From assembly GCA_023667845.1 (NCBI GenBank), contig JAMPIU010000050.1, positions 1-64,000 on the forward strand: a DNA stretch of 64,000 bases, written 5' to 3'. Positions 8,240 to 17,673 of this stretch are shown in pieces (positions within the stretch are counted from its first letter, which is position 1; every line of letters begins with the position of its first letter). Source of the DNA: Dehalobacter sp. (GTDB lineage: Bacteria > Bacillota > Desulfitobacteriia > Desulfitobacteriales > Syntrophobotulaceae). The notes under the pieces were generated by a model, which was given only the letters and a program-made list of their open reading frames with translations, made no database searches and was not told the DNA's origin. The position numbers and the translations under genes were made by a program.

Positions 8240-9373
8240 ATGATTACCATCAGCTTATGTATGATCGTCAAAAATGAAGAAGAACATCTGCCCAATGTCC
8301 TTAATTGTGTGAAGAATATTGTAGATGAAATTATCGTGGTGGATACCGGGTCGGACGATAAAAGCAAGGAAATTGCTTGTTTGTACCAGGCTAGAATCTA
8401 TGACTGGGATTGGACGGACGATTTTGCGGCTGCCAGGAATTTTTCTTTTGCCAAGGCTAGTATGGATTATATCTTGTGGCTGGATGCCGATGATCTCCTG
8501 AAAAATCATGACCAGCTTGCCCTGCTGCAATTGAAGCATGTGCTTAATCCCAATGTGGATGTTGTGCTGATGAAGTATTGTGTGAACACCGGGGTAATAG
8601 GTGACTCTATTTCAACTTTTTATAGGGAACGCCTGGTTAAGAGGAGCAAGAATTTCCAGTGGCGGGAGCCGGTGCACGAGTACTTGGATTTTAACGGTGA
8701 AATTTTAACGACAGATATCTGTATCTGTCATACGGGCATAAAGTGCAATTCGCCAAGGAATTTGAGCATTTATGAAAAAATACTGGCTGAGGGGAAAAAG
8801 TTAAATGTCAGAAACCTTTACTATTTTGCGAGAGAACTTTTTAATTGCGGAAGATTTGCCGAGGCCATCCACTATTTTGAGAATCTGTTAGACGGCAGTG
8901 AAGATATTATGCTCTATTATCTGGATGCGTGTATCCGGTTGGCTATTTGCTATGCTGCCCAAAACAACCATGACAAAGTGCTGGATTCCTTGCACAAAAG
9001 TTTTAAGTACGATACACCGCGGGCTGAAGTTTGCTGCAGGCTTGGTTATTATTATAAGAGCAGAGAAGATTATAAAAAGGCCATTTTTTGGTTTGAACTG
9101 GCTACTAAATTGAAAAAACCAAACCAAACATGGAGCATGGTTGAACATGATTGTTGGGACTTTATCCCTTATACGGAGCTTTGTTCGTGCTATTACCGGG
9201 TGGGGCATCCCAAAGAAGCCTTATACTACAATAGCTTGGCATTGGAAACCAAGCCGGAAGATACGATGAGCCTGAGTAACAAAGCTTTCCTGGAAGGTGT
9301 AATAAAAGGATCATCCTCTGTTTCAGCTGACGCATTGCATGAGTCGCTAAATTTACTGTATCCAAAGAGTTAA
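8240..9373 (+). CDS. Family 2 glycosyltransferase with C-terminal TPR-like repeats
   Basis: 377 residues. The N-terminal third is a GT-A domain: ISLCMIVKNEEEHL at residues 3-16, a nucleotide-binding VVDTGSDD, and the metal-binding DXD within WLDADD (residues 80-85). The rest is TPR-like helices (FNCGRFAEAIHYFENLL, SREDYKKAIFWFELATK, GHPKEALYYNSLALE). This layout is seen in SunS-type and other protein or peptide glycosyltransferases, where the repeats often contact the acceptor. The start at 8240 follows AAAGAGGAGG. It lies directly behind the repeat-protein gene, so that protein is a plausible acceptor; this is inference. Confidence 0.85.
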   Translation: MITISLCMIVKNEEEHLPNVLNCVKNIVDEIIVVDTGSDDKSKEIACLYQARIYDWDWTDDFAAARNFSFAKASMDYILWLDADDLLKNHDQLALLQLKHVLNPNVDVVLMKYCVNTGVIGDSISTFYRERLVKRSKNFQWREPVHEYLDFNGEILTTDICICHTGIKCNSPRNLSIYEKILAEGKKLNVRNLYYFARELFNCGRFAEAIHYFENLLDGSEDIMLYYLDACIRLAICYAAQNNHDKVLDSLHKSFKYDTPRAEVCCRLGYYYKSREDYKKAIFWFELATKLKKPNQTWSMVEHDCWDFIPYTELCSCYYRVGHPKEALYYNSLALETKPEDTMSLSNKAFLEGVIKGSSSVSADALHESLNLLYPKS

Positions 9374-9444
9374 TATTGCCAAGTAACAGATTTCGGAGTT
9401 TTGCATATTTTGTAGTACAAGTCTAATAAATGGAGGTAGAAAAA

Positions 9445-10233
9445 ATGGCATACTTTCCCGATCTTTGCAGTAGGTTGGGCTCGGCAGCTTTTACTGCGAT
9501 CAATGACTCGGAAACCTTGACACTCGGCAGCAGGATCTATACGTTTTTAGATACTCTCGGAGCAACACCTCCTGCGGGAAATGTTCATATTGGGATTCAG
9601 GTTGCCTTGGCTGACACGGTTAAATTATTGGCAAAAGCTATCCGTGGTGAGGCGGATGCCAATATTTTATATGCAGCAGGCGAGAGTAATAACCCTGAAT
9701 GCACAGCCTATTGGACAAGTCAGAGGTTTGCACTTGACGATGTCCAAGTGGCGGCAGGTCAGAATATTTATATTGTGGAGAGAGAAGAGGATTCCAATAC
9801 ACCCATAACCCTGTCGACAACCTGTAGCGGCTGTTCTCTGAACGCTTTAAGGCGTGCCGGCTTTTCAAGATATTTTCTTGATGGAAACAATGCAACAGAT
9901 GCCCAACAAAGTATAAGGGGTTCCTACCAGATGATTCTGCCAACAGATTTTGTTGGTTTTGCATATACAATTAATTGTATTGATAAAATTTATTGCTCGA
10001 TGAGTTCTACAAGTTGTATTGAAATTGACTTATACCGGAGCCCTGATGAAGTTACCTTTACCAGAGTCGTAAGAAGTACGAGTTTTCCGGGTGCATCCTA
10101 TGGCGCGCTAATATGTGAAGATGTGGATTGTGATTCGATATCAGCAAATGAAGGGCTTTATTACCGACTTGGCACCGATGGGACTGATCCGACAAATTAT
10201 ATCGATATCAAAGTTTCCTATGCGGCGGTGTAA
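9445..10233 (+). CDS. Hypothetical protein with phage-structural-like domain
   Basis: 262 residues with no assigned family. Residues about 13-80 (INDSETLTLGSRIYTFLDTL... then LADTVKLLAKAIRGEADAN) resemble a domain common in phage tail and capsid decoration proteins, of the form DGETVTIGGKTYTF...DTIANLAAAIN. A cysteine-containing middle (TTCSGCSLNALRRAG) follows, then a beta-rich C-terminus. GGAGG at 9432-9436 selects the ATG at 9445 over one at 9430. Placed between two glycosyltransferase genes, it may be a second structural component or acceptor of the locus. Confidence 0.5.
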   Translation: MAYFPDLCSRLGSAAFTAINDSETLTLGSRIYTFLDTLGATPPAGNVHIGIQVALADTVKLLAKAIRGEADANILYAAGESNNPECTAYWTSQRFALDDVQVAAGQNIYIVEREEDSNTPITLSTTCSGCSLNALRRAGFSRYFLDGNNATDAQQSIRGSYQMILPTDFVGFAYTINCIDKIYCSMSSTSCIEIDLYRSPDEVTFTRVVRSTSFPGASYGALICEDVDCDSISANEGLYYRLGTDGTDPTNYIDIKVSYAAV

Positions 10234-10272
10234 TAACAGAACGACAATGGTCTTGTCTTGAAAGGGGAACAG

Positions 10273-11298
10273 TTGTTGAAAATTGCCTGCTTTTCCGCAT
10301 CACCGATCATGAAGTATGGGCTGATGCCTGGTTTTGAGAAAAATGGAGAGGAAACAAAAATATTTCCTATGGCCTGTATGGGTGACGAAATGGTGACTCT
10401 GGAATTGGACGGACAGGTTACCCGCGTTCCCTATACCGAGCAGGACAAGATTAATAGCTATATTGACAAATGCATAGCCCGATATGGACCGGATTATGTT
10501 ATCCTGGAAGGCTATCAGGGGGAACTGGCACTTGGCATTTCTATGGCCTGTGAAAAGTATGGCTCCGGGTTTATTTACTGGAGTATTGAAGATCCGGTGG
10601 GTTTTGCTAGAACACTGCCTATAGCAAAAATGGCCGATATTGTATTTACGACCGCTTTGGAGTGTATCCGTGAATACCGGAATCAAGGAATTCAGGCCCA
10701 TCTCCTTATGTTTGGCTGCAATCCTGAATTCCACCGAAGCGGGGTATATAGGCCCGAGTGTGACCTGGATTTTGCTGTGCAGGCTAGTTGGTACAATTTT
10801 GCTTCCAGAATAGAGGGCTTTAACATTTTGTTAAAGCCTTTGCTGGGATTAGGTCATAAGTATCGCATTTGGGGATACAATTGGGACAGTGATCCACAGG
10901 CCCGCGCTTTTCTAGGAGATAATGAAGACCATTTCGCAGGGATTCTTCCCAATGAGAAGTTGCCGGATCTATGTGCTTCTGCCAGAATCATTCTAGGATT
11001 TCAGTGTGATTCCTCCAGTATTACGCAGACCAGTATGCGGAATTATGAGGTGCTTTCTTGCGGGGGATTCTATCTTTGTCAATATACCAAGGCGAGTGCC
11101 TATATTTTCCGTGAGGGAACCCACCTTGAACTTGCCAGGGATAAAGAAGAGGCCGTGAGCAAAGTGTTATTTTACTTGGCCCATGACCAGGAACGTATCA
11201 GGGTTGCCCGGCTGGGGCAGGAGTATGTGCATAGAAGGCACTCGTATGAGGTCAGGGTTAGTGAGGATGTTCTTCCTTACATTGAACGGAGAGTATAA
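10273..11298 (+). CDS. CgeB-like glycosyltransferase
   Basis: About 341 residues. The N-terminal half has a Rossmann-like start (LKIACFSASPIMKYG) and FIYWSIEDPV. The C-terminal half has the family's ILPNEKLPDLCASARIILGF and the nucleotide-sugar binding part TQTSMRNYEVLSCGGFYLCQ, as in CgeB proteins. In Bacillus subtilis cgeB affects the glycosylated outermost spore layer. The start is TTG: AAAGGGG at 10261-10267 lies 5 bases before TTG 10273, with TTG 10276 also possible. It is 39 bases after the upstream gene and probably in the same transcript. Confidence 0.8.
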   Translation: MLKIACFSASPIMKYGLMPGFEKNGEETKIFPMACMGDEMVTLELDGQVTRVPYTEQDKINSYIDKCIARYGPDYVILEGYQGELALGISMACEKYGSGFIYWSIEDPVGFARTLPIAKMADIVFTTALECIREYRNQGIQAHLLMFGCNPEFHRSGVYRPECDLDFAVQASWYNFASRIEGFNILLKPLLGLGHKYRIWGYNWDSDPQARAFLGDNEDHFAGILPNEKLPDLCASARIILGFQCDSSSITQTSMRNYEVLSCGGFYLCQYTKASAYIFREGTHLELARDKEEAVSKVLFYLAHDQERIRVARLGQEYVHRRHSYEVRVSEDVLPYIERRV

Positions 11299-11321
11299 GG
11301 GAAACCGCTAAGATCAGAGAA

Positions 11322-11951
11322 CTACGGATTTAAATTGTTTTGTGCGGCTGAAAGCCTTTTATAGATCATTAACATTTGCTGGCCGCACCAGCATCCTCTG
11401 TTTTGGGAATCTATAATTTTCAAAAAGCATCTCCCAAAGCCATTGATTTCTGAGGGAAAACTGTTTTCTGAAAGAATAATCTGATGCTCAGGACAAATCG
11501 GAGGCTTTTCATTATAAGGAACTAGAAGTATATAATATTGGCCGGTACTTAAGAGATGTTGAGCAAATACTTCAGCCGGGTTCGGAAAGTGCTCAAAACA
11601 GTTGCTGGAGATAATAACATTAAAGCGATCTTTCTGAGGATCGAGGATCTCCGAACGGAAATTGCCGGATGGGTAATCAGCTTTGCATTTTTTGACAGCA
11701 ATCTCTGAAAAGTCCAGACCGGTCACATGAGCGTTTGGAAATCTTTTGCTAATCTCCTCAACTCCTTGTCCCAGAGCGCAGCCCCAATCCAGGATAAAGG
11801 GACTCTCATCCTTAATGTATTTACACACTTCTTCGGGCAGGTTCTCCAACAGCAGTTTCATGAAAAATCTTGTCTGATTCTTTCCCCCTGCCGTTTCCCA
11901 ATTAACATCAAACCGGCTGTCCCAATACTCTTTAGAGTTTATAGGCGTCAT
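11322..11951 (-). CDS. Class I SAM-dependent methyltransferase
   Basis: 209 residues. Motif I is ILDWGCALGQG (residues 53-63), followed by the acidic post-I residue in VTGLDFSE and a motif IV region FNVIISSNCFEHFPNP. The acceptor is unknown; in surface-polysaccharide loci such enzymes often methylate sugars. It converges on the CgeB-like gene with only 23 bases between the stops, so it belongs to the locus by position but is transcribed in the opposite direction. Confidence 0.82.
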   Translation of the reverse strand: MTPINSKEYWDSRFDVNWETAGGKNQTRFFMKLLLENLPEEVCKYIKDESPFILDWGCALGQGVEEISKRFPNAHVTGLDFSEIAVKKCKADYPSGNFRSEILDPQKDRFNVIISSNCFEHFPNPAEVFAQHLLSTGQYYILLVPYNEKPPICPEHQIILSENSFPSEINGFGRCFLKIIDSQNRGCWCGQQMLMIYKRLSAAQNNLNP

Positions 11952-12094
11952 ATTTTTGTCTCCTCCTCATTCGTGTAATAACAGCATATTCATCGTACAA
12001 AGCATTGTTCACGCTTAATATCAAATGATAAAAAACCTCAATGGGGAAATAATATACAAGAAAAGCTACACGGTAAGAAAGGGGTTGATGCCAA

Positions 12095-14320
12095 ATGAAC
12101 GAAGTACACGGAAACGCAAACAGATTGGCAGGGGAAAAATCGCCATACCTGTTGCAACATGCATTGAATCCAGTGGATTGGTTCCCCTGGGGTGAAGAGG
12201 CCTTCCAAAAAGCCAAAGAGGAAAACAAGCCGGTATTCTTAAGCATCGGCTATTCCACATGTCACTGGTGCCATGTGATGGAACGGGAATCATTTGAGGA
12301 TAAAGAAGTCGCCGCAATTCTGAACCGCAGTTATATTCCGGTTAAGGTGGACCGCGAAGAAAGACCGGATATTGACCAACTGTACATGACCTATTGTCAG
12401 GTGATGACCGGAGCAGGGGGCTGGCCGCTGACAGTGCTGATGACGCCGGATAAACAGCCTTTCTTTGCCGGAACTTATTTCCCAAAACACAGCCATTACG
12501 GACGTCCTGGTCTCATGGATATTTTGAGTCAGGTAGGTCAGTTGTGGCAGACAGAGAAAGATAAAGTCATCCAAACGGCAGCGGAACTTTACGAAACAGT
12601 TACCAGGCATTATCATGGGGATAAAAACGCCACGTCTGCCGTGCCAAAGAACAAGCAGACCCTGCCATTTACAGAGAAAGAAAAAGACAGCGGTGATATA
12701 GCGATCTGGGGTAAGACCCTACTGGGCAAAGGATATGAACTGCTGGAAAACAAGTTTGATTCAAAATACGGGGGATTCGGCAGTGCTCCGAAATTCCCGG
12801 CTCCCCATAACCTGGGTTTTTTACTGCGGTATTCAATGGAAGAGCCACAGAGCAAAGCACTGGCGATGGTTGAAAAAACATTGGACAGCATGGCTGACGG
12901 AGGGATCTTCGATCATATCGGGTTTGGCTTTGCACGCTATAGCACAGACCGTTACTGGCTGGTCCCTCATTTTGAAAAAATGCTTTATGACAACGCCGGT
13001 CTGGCGCGTGTCTGTTTAGAAGCTTTTCAGCGGACGAAAAACCAAAAATACCGCCGGGTTGCACAGAATATTTTCCGGTACATTCTGCGCGATATGACTT
13101 CTGCGGAAGGAGGCTTTTACAGTGCGGAAGATGCCGACTCTGAAGGGGAGGAGGGCAAATACTATCTTTGGTCCAAAGATGAGATTAGAAAAACACTCCA
13201 GGATGGAATTGAATCTCTTCAAAAAGAAAGAGAGCTTAAAAACGGATTTAAACCTCTTTCTAAGCAAAAAGAAGAAGTGGCGGATATCTATTGTGATGCG
13301 TATGGCATAACGGATGAAGGTAATTATGAAGGAAAAAATATTCCTTCACGCATCTTTCATGTCGGTGTTGGAGACCTCGCTTCCCGCTATAGTCTGACTG
13401 GAGACGAACTGGACGAGATGTTGGACATTTGTAATACCATTCTGTTTTCAGCAAGAGAAAAAAGAGTCCACCCGGCTAAAGATGATAAGATCCTGGTTTC
13501 CTGGAATGGTTTGATGATTGGGGCTTTAGCCAAAGGAGTGCAGGTGCTCTCAGGTGATCTCTCTTGGGAAAATGATAAAAAGAGTCTTCTTCTAACCGCA
13601 GAAAATGCCGCAGGTTTTATCAGAGACAAGATGTTTGATTCCCGCGGCAGACTGCTCGCCAGGTACAGGGAGGGGGAAGCAGGTATTCCCGGTTATCTCG
13701 ATGATTATGCTTTTCTAGTCCACGGGTTGCTGGAACTCTATACGGCGTGCGGAAAAACAGAATACCTGGAGCAGGCGATATTTCTTCAGGAAGAGCAGGA
13801 AAAACTGTTCCGGGATGAAACGAACGGGGGATATTATTTTACCGGTTGTGATGCTGAGGAACTGCTACTCAGGCCTAAGGAGATCTATGACGGTGCAATG
13901 CCTTCCGGGAACTCAATGAGCGCCTGCAATCTAGTGAGGCTGTGGAGACTTACCGGACTGTCAAAATGGCAAGAACGGGCTGAAAAACAAATCAATTCAT
14001 TCCGGACGACTGTTGAGGACTATCCTCCGGGATACACAGCTTTCCTTCAGGCGATCCAATACGCCTTAAATCAAGGCGAGGAACTGGTATTGTCGGGATC
14101 TTCCGCTAATCAAACGCTAGAAAAAATGCAGACCGTCATTTTTAAGGATTTTCATCCATATGCTGCAGTGGCCTACAATGACGGTTCGTTAGGACAGTTA
14201 ATCCCAAGAATGGATGATTACCCTGTCGGTAGGGACCTATCGGTTTACGTCTGCAGGGATTTTGCTTGCAGGGAGCCTGTAAATACCCCCGAAGAATTAG
14301 CAAAAATCCTCTCAGAATAA
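12095..14320 (+). CDS. yyaL: YyaL-type thioredoxin-domain protein (DUF255)
   Basis: 741 residues. The N-terminal thioredoxin-like domain has the motif [16 protein letters not shown] with C56 and C59, then [10 protein letters not shown]. The long remainder is the (alpha/alpha) barrel of the DUF255/spermatogenesis-associated-protein-20 family ([30 protein letters not shown]). The biochemical role of the family is not settled; the barrel resembles N-acylglucosamine 2-epimerases. Length and motifs are complete. The ATG at 12095 follows GAAAGGGG by 11 bases. Confidence 0.9.
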   Translation: MNEVHGNANRLAGEKSPYLLQHALNPVDWFPWGEEAFQKAKEENKPVFLSIGYSTCHWCHVMERESFEDKEVAAILNRSYIPVKVDREERPDIDQLYMTYCQVMTGAGGWPLTVLMTPDKQPFFAGTYFPKHSHYGRPGLMDILSQVGQLWQTEKDKVIQTAAELYETVTRHYHGDKNATSAVPKNKQTLPFTEKEKDSGDIAIWGKTLLGKGYELLENKFDSKYGGFGSAPKFPAPHNLGFLLRYSMEEPQSKALAMVEKTLDSMADGGIFDHIGFGFARYSTDRYWLVPHFEKMLYDNAGLARVCLEAFQRTKNQKYRRVAQNIFRYILRDMTSAEGGFYSAEDADSEGEEGKYYLWSKDEIRKTLQDGIESLQKERELKNGFKPLSKQKEEVADIYCDAYGITDEGNYEGKNIPSRIFHVGVGDLASRYSLTGDELDEMLDICNTILFSAREKRVHPAKDDKILVSWNGLMIGALAKGVQVLSGDLSWENDKKSLLLTAENAAGFIRDKMFDSRGRLLARYREGEAGIPGYLDDYAFLVHGLLELYTACGKTEYLEQAIFLQEEQEKLFRDETNGGYYFTGCDAEELLLRPKEIYDGAMPSGNSMSACNLVRLWRLTGLSKWQERAEKQINSFRTTVEDYPPGYTAFLQAIQYALNQGEELVLSGSSANQTLEKMQTVIFKDFHPYAAVAYNDGSLGQLIPRMDDYPVGRDLSVYVCRDFACREPVNTPEELAKILSE

Positions 14321-14382
14321 CCCAGGCATACACATCCAGGTATCATTCATTATATGGGTATGTCCTTGAGCTTGTTTACCGT

Positions 14383-14811
14383 TTACCTTTCTGAATATCT
14401 GTTTGTGAGTATAACGAAAGCATCAAGTTTACGGTGAACCCGCTCAAAGAGAAGGCCGCCGATAAACCATACCGGGGCATAGCTGAGTGTAATGAGTCCG
14501 TTTATCGCCAGCGGATCCGTATACCGCCAAGGATAGACCCCCAGAATTTTAAGTAGAAACAGACCGCTAAAATATTCTATCCCCCAGATTGCTGTGAGCC
14601 AAACGAGTCCCCTCAAAGGCCACCTCCATCCTGAAATTAAATCGTGTAAAGGTTCAAGAATAGCAGCGGAACCATATATAAAAAACATCCAAAGGTTGGT
14701 AAAGCCCATTAGCCGAAAATCCCCGTGAATAAGAGAATCAAGTCCTGTCCAGATTATTTCGAGGCTCCAGCCCATCAGCCCGTAAATTAAATATCGTTTT
14801 AGCATGATCAT
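14383..14811 (-). CDS. Small integral membrane protein (TMEM229 / ABC-transporter type IV-like)
   Basis: 142 residues with about four membrane segments. The pattern YGLMGWSLEIIWTGL... FFIYGSAAILEPL... YPWRYTDPLAINGLITLSYAP is that of the putative ABC-transporter type IV/TMEM229 family (PF06541). Function is unknown. It starts just left of a perfect inverted repeat (14827-14855) that could control it. Confidence 0.6.
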   Translation of the reverse strand: MIMLKRYLIYGLMGWSLEIIWTGLDSLIHGDFRLMGFTNLWMFFIYGSAAILEPLHDLISGWRWPLRGLVWLTAIWGIEYFSGLFLLKILGVYPWRYTDPLAINGLITLSYAPVWFIGGLLFERVHRKLDAFVILTNRYSER

Positions 14812-14826
14812 AGTTTGTGACAGGGA

Positions 14827-14855
14827 GGGATATTTTACTTATTGTAAAATATCCC
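14827..14855 (-). repeat. Perfect 12-bp inverted repeat between two minus-strand genes
   Basis: GGGATATTTTAC and GTAAAATATCCC are separated by five bases. It lies 16 bases upstream of the membrane protein gene and 42 bases downstream of the Nudix gene. It could be an operator or a terminator of the Nudix gene; the T tract on the minus strand is weak. Confidence 0.5.
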
Positions 14856-14896
14856 TTAATAATCAGTATCACGATTAACCCTAAATTTAATTATTT

Positions 14897-15499
14897 TTAG
14901 ATTAAAGTGAATAGTTCGGAAAGCGCACCGAATACAGGGACTCCTTCTTTGTGAATTAGTCCTGGGAAAGGATTTTCTTTTCCGGTGTGTTCGATTGCTT
15001 TTGTGATCACTTCAAGACTCATCGGGGCGATAGGTAAATTACGACAATCTTCGAGCGAGTAGAAACCGGCCTGGATTACCTCGACCGGATCATGTTTTAA
15101 TTGACCGCCCAGACCGCGAAGAAAGAAGACAATATAAATATTGTGTTTCACGTTCGGGATATCTTCAGGGTAATCGCGGACTGCCAGAATGCTTACAGGC
15201 TTCGATAGGATACCGGTTTCCTCACGGACTTCCCTGACAACCGCTTGGGCAATTTTTTCATTCTGTTCTACATAGCCGCCGGGAATGGTCCATCTTCCTT
15301 TACCGGGGTTATGCGCTCTTTGGACGAGGAGTACTTTGTCGTCTTGAAGCAAAAGACCGCCTACGCCCAGGGAGTATTCCCCCCAGTGGATATAGTCACA
15401 GGCCGGGCAGCTTTGCCTCTTTTTGTCTTCAATTAGTTTATACTCCAGTGCGGCAGAACACACGGGACAAAACTTAAATTCCGGATAAAGAGACGGCAT
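14897..15499 (-). CDS. Nudix hydrolase with N-terminal zinc ribbon
   Basis: About 200 residues. A small zinc ribbon comes first (FCPVCSAALEY... SCPACDYIHW), then the Nudix box GGYVEQNEKIAQAVVREVRE followed by ETGI. This architecture occurs in NudC-like and other Nudix enzymes that hydrolyse nucleoside diphosphate derivatives; the substrate is not evident. The ATG at 15499 is chosen because AAGGA precedes it at 7 bases; the open frame continues upstream without such a site. Confidence 0.87.
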   Translation of the reverse strand: MPSLYPEFKFCPVCSAALEYKLIEDKKRQSCPACDYIHWGEYSLGVGGLLLQDDKVLLVQRAHNPGKGRWTIPGGYVEQNEKIAQAVVREVREETGILSKPVSILAVRDYPEDIPNVKHNIYIVFFLRGLGGQLKHDPVEVIQAGFYSLEDCRNLPIAPMSLEVITKAIEHTGKENPFPGLIHKEGVPVFGALSELFTLI

Positions 15500-15610
15500 A
15501 GGGTTCCTTCTTTCTCTAATCAAAGTTATTAATCCTATTTTATCCTGAAAAAGATAAGATGCAAATTTTATCTGAATTGAGAAATACGGCACGAAGGATA
15601 AACAATTTCT

Positions 15611-15640
15611 TTGTAGAACTACTAAATAATACTTTATAAT
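15611..15640 (+). promoter_or_regulatory. Putative SigA promoter of the acidic membrane protein gene
   Basis: TTGTAG, 18 bases, TATAAT. The surroundings are AT-rich, so a chance match is possible. Confidence 0.4.
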
Positions 15641-15683
15641 ACTTTACTCGACTGAATTTTCAACCTGTGGGGGAAATATTAGA

Positions 15684-16475
15684 ATGAAAAATGATAAGAA
15701 AAAAGAGATTTGGCTTGATCCTGAGGAACTCCGGCAATTGTTGGAGGGAGGCTTGTATTGGAAAGATATAGAGCCCAAACTGTCCGAGGAAAATGCGGAA
15801 AGCATCAGAAGGCAGTTTAGTCTTGAAGATGAGGCTGATATTAATGACAGTGCTATGGACGAGTATGACCAGAACACCGGGGAATTTGACCAGACCAACG
15901 GAGAATATGGCCGGACGGCCAGGAAGTCTCCGGAAGAGGATCAAGCGGAAGCAGGGCCTGTTTTTGCCGGAGATTCGGATGAAGACAATGAGGAGATCAG
16001 AACAATTCTGCTTGGTGATCAAAATTCGGGGCAGGATGAACTGCAGAGACTGTTTATCTCCCAAGCGGCTTCCCTGGAAGATGATTTTAATGGAATAGAG
16101 GGTATAAGCGAAATCAATGATCCGGCGGAAACAAGTCCGAACAGCTTCAGCCCGCTTGCTGATACTGAGGCAGTGGATGATTTGAATAAAGCTGATGAAG
16201 CCTACAACGCAGAAGATACCGCTATGATCCCGAAAAGACCGACTGATCTGGGTACTCTGGAGGAAACAGAAGTAGGGGCGGAAGAAAGAAGCCGCTTTTC
16301 TGATTTAAATAGTTATATCATGAACAGTAAAAATGACCCGAGTGCAGACGATGACGATGACCTAGATTTTGAGTTCGAACAGAAAAGCGGCTTTGGTGGA
16401 CTAAAGCTTGTTATTCTGGTTGCGATTGTCGCAGCGGTCACCTTCGGTTTGTGGTATTTCTTTATCAGCGATTGA
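15684..16475 (+). CDS. Acidic tail-anchored membrane protein, unknown function
   Basis: 263 residues. The N-terminus (KKKEIWLDPEELRQLLEGG) is followed by about 190 strongly acidic, low-complexity residues. The protein ends in one hydrophobic segment (LKLVILVAIVAAVTFGLWYF) four residues before the stop, typical of a tail anchor with the bulk in the cytoplasm. I do not recognise a family. It is a single gene ending at a terminator, directly upstream of the CtsR regulon promoter. Confidence 0.65.
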   Translation: MKNDKKKEIWLDPEELRQLLEGGLYWKDIEPKLSEENAESIRRQFSLEDEADINDSAMDEYDQNTGEFDQTNGEYGRTARKSPEEDQAEAGPVFAGDSDEDNEEIRTILLGDQNSGQDELQRLFISQAASLEDDFNGIEGISEINDPAETSPNSFSPLADTEAVDDLNKADEAYNAEDTAMIPKRPTDLGTLEETEVGAEERSRFSDLNSYIMNSKNDPSADDDDDLDFEFEQKSGFGGLKLVILVAIVAAVTFGLWYFFISD

Positions 16476-16529
16476 GGACTTTTCGTTAAGTACAGCAATG
16501 TTAAATTTTTTGTAGTCAGCGAGTATAAA

Positions 16530-16555
16530 AACCTATCTTTGGATAGGTTTTTTTA
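16530..16555 (+). terminator. Rho-independent terminator
   Basis: An 8-bp stem AACCTATC / GATAGGTT is followed by six T. It isolates the acidic protein gene from ctsR. Confidence 0.85.
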
Positions 16556-16565
16556 AATAAAATAG

Positions 16566-16594
16566 TTTTCAAAATGATCAAAAAGGGTTAAAAT
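16566..16594 (+). promoter_or_regulatory. Putative SigA promoter of ctsR operon
   Basis: TTTTCA, 17 bases, TAAAAT, placed so that transcription would start at or just before the CtsR boxes. The -35 match is weak. Confidence 0.45.
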
Positions 16595-16602
16595 AGTTAC
16601 AA

Positions 16603-16637
16603 AGGTCAAAAAAGGTCATAAAGTCAGCAAAGGTCAA
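16603..16637 (+). promoter_or_regulatory. CtsR operator (direct heptamer repeats)
   Basis: GGTCAAAAAAGGTCA (16604-16618) matches the known CtsR site of two direct GGTCAAA heptamers with a 3-base spacer. A third AGGTCAA follows at 16631-16637. The site lies between the putative -10 and ctsR, which fits autorepression of the ctsR-mcsA-mcsB-clpC operon and release on heat or protein-damage stress. Confidence 0.85.
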
Positions 16638-16660
16638 CATTGAAATAAGGATGGATGACG

Positions 16661-17134
16661 ATGAGTAATTTGGCGGACAGAATCGAGGAGTACCTCAAAA
16701 AGATTATAGAGCAGGCCGAAGTTGGGTACATTGTCTTGCAAAGAGGTTATCTTGCTGATTTCTTTTCATGTGCTCCTTCCCAGATTAACTATGTTCTTAC
16801 AACGAGGTTTACTGCAGAACGCGGCTATCTTGTTGAAAGCAGAAGAGGCGGCGGCGGTTATTTAAGGATTGTTAGGCTGGGACTTGATCCTGAGGGTAAA
16901 TTCCAGAGACTCATGTCGGAACTCATCGGGGATGACCTTTCCCAGGATCGGGCCAACAATCTTGTGGACAGACTCAGAGAAGAAGATCTGTTCACCAAAA
17001 GAGAAGCAATCTTGGTAAAAACGATTTTTGCCGACCGGCTTTTGGTTGGAGTGACGAATTTGCCTTCTACGCTTAGGGCCCGTATGATGAAAGAAATACT
17101 GGCGAATATGTGCCGGGACGATGTTAATGATTGA
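16661..17134 (+). CDS. ctsR: Transcriptional repressor CtsR
   Basis: About 157 residues. The N-terminal winged helix-turn-helix begins NLADRIEEYLKKII and contains the DNA-contacting glycine-rich wing ESRRGGGGYLRI. The C-terminal part is the dimer/McsB-sensing domain. CtsR represses clp genes and is inactivated under heat or when McsB is active. Starts at 16655 and 16661 are both possible behind AAGG. The next gene follows in 14 bases. Confidence 0.95.
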   Translation: MSNLADRIEEYLKKIIEQAEVGYIVLQRGYLADFFSCAPSQINYVLTTRFTAERGYLVESRRGGGGYLRIVRLGLDPEGKFQRLMSELIGDDLSQDRANNLVDRLREEDLFTKREAILVKTIFADRLLVGVTNLPSTLRARMMKEILANMCRDDVND

Positions 17135-17148
17135 TCGGGGGGATAGCA

Positions 17149-17673
17149 ATGCTTTGTCAGAACTGTCAACAACGGGAGGCTGTGGTTCATCTGACCAAAA
17201 TCATTAATGGACAGGCGGCGCAGCTTCATCTTTGCCAGGAATGTGCGCAGAAAGCGCCTGGTACCGGCTTCAATCTCTACCCTGGAATGGTATCGGATTT
17301 TTTACAGGCATTATTTGGGGTAAATCCGGCAGGACAGTATGATCAGACGATCGTAGACAGCCAGCCCGGAAAATGTCCCGGGTGCGGAAGAACTTTTTCC
17401 CAGATACAGCAAGCCGGGAAAATGGGCTGTAGCAGATGTTACGATGAATTCGAGCCCCAAATGGAAATGCTCCTGCGCCGGATCCATGGAAGAGGGATGC
17501 ATGTCGGGAAAGTGCCGGTAAGACGAGGCGCTTCGTTCCGAAACAAACAGGAAATAGTCAAATTGAAAGAACAACTCTTGGAGCTAGTAAAAGCAGAAAA
17601 GTTTGAAGAGGCAGCTATATTAAGAGACCGGATTAAAGAAATGGAGAATACTGTCGGAGGTGAGAGCAAATGA
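17149..17673 (+). CDS. mcsA: McsA, activator of protein arginine kinase McsB
   Basis: 174 residues. Cysteine pairs C3/C6 and C29/C32, and later KCPGCG and CSRC, form zinc-binding modules. The C-terminus is a UVR motif (LVKAEKFEEAAILRDRIKEM). McsA activates McsB and modulates CtsR. ATG 17149 follows a GGGGGGA site; an in-frame TTG at 17131 is less likely. It overlaps mcsB by 4 bases (ATGA), indicating translational coupling. Confidence 0.93.
   Translation: MLCQNCQQREAVVHLTKIINGQAAQLHLCQECAQKAPGTGFNLYPGMVSDFLQALFGVNPAGQYDQTIVDSQPGKCPGCGRTFSQIQQAGKMGCSRCYDEFEPQMEMLLRRIHGRGMHVGKVPVRRGASFRNKQEIVKLKEQLLELVKAEKFEEAAILRDRIKEMENTVGGESK

Noticed and set aside
9638-9970. Minus-strand 110-codon frame opposite the phage-like domain gene
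   Set aside because: No ribosome binding site and no domain; the plus-strand gene has a good start and neighbours in the same direction.
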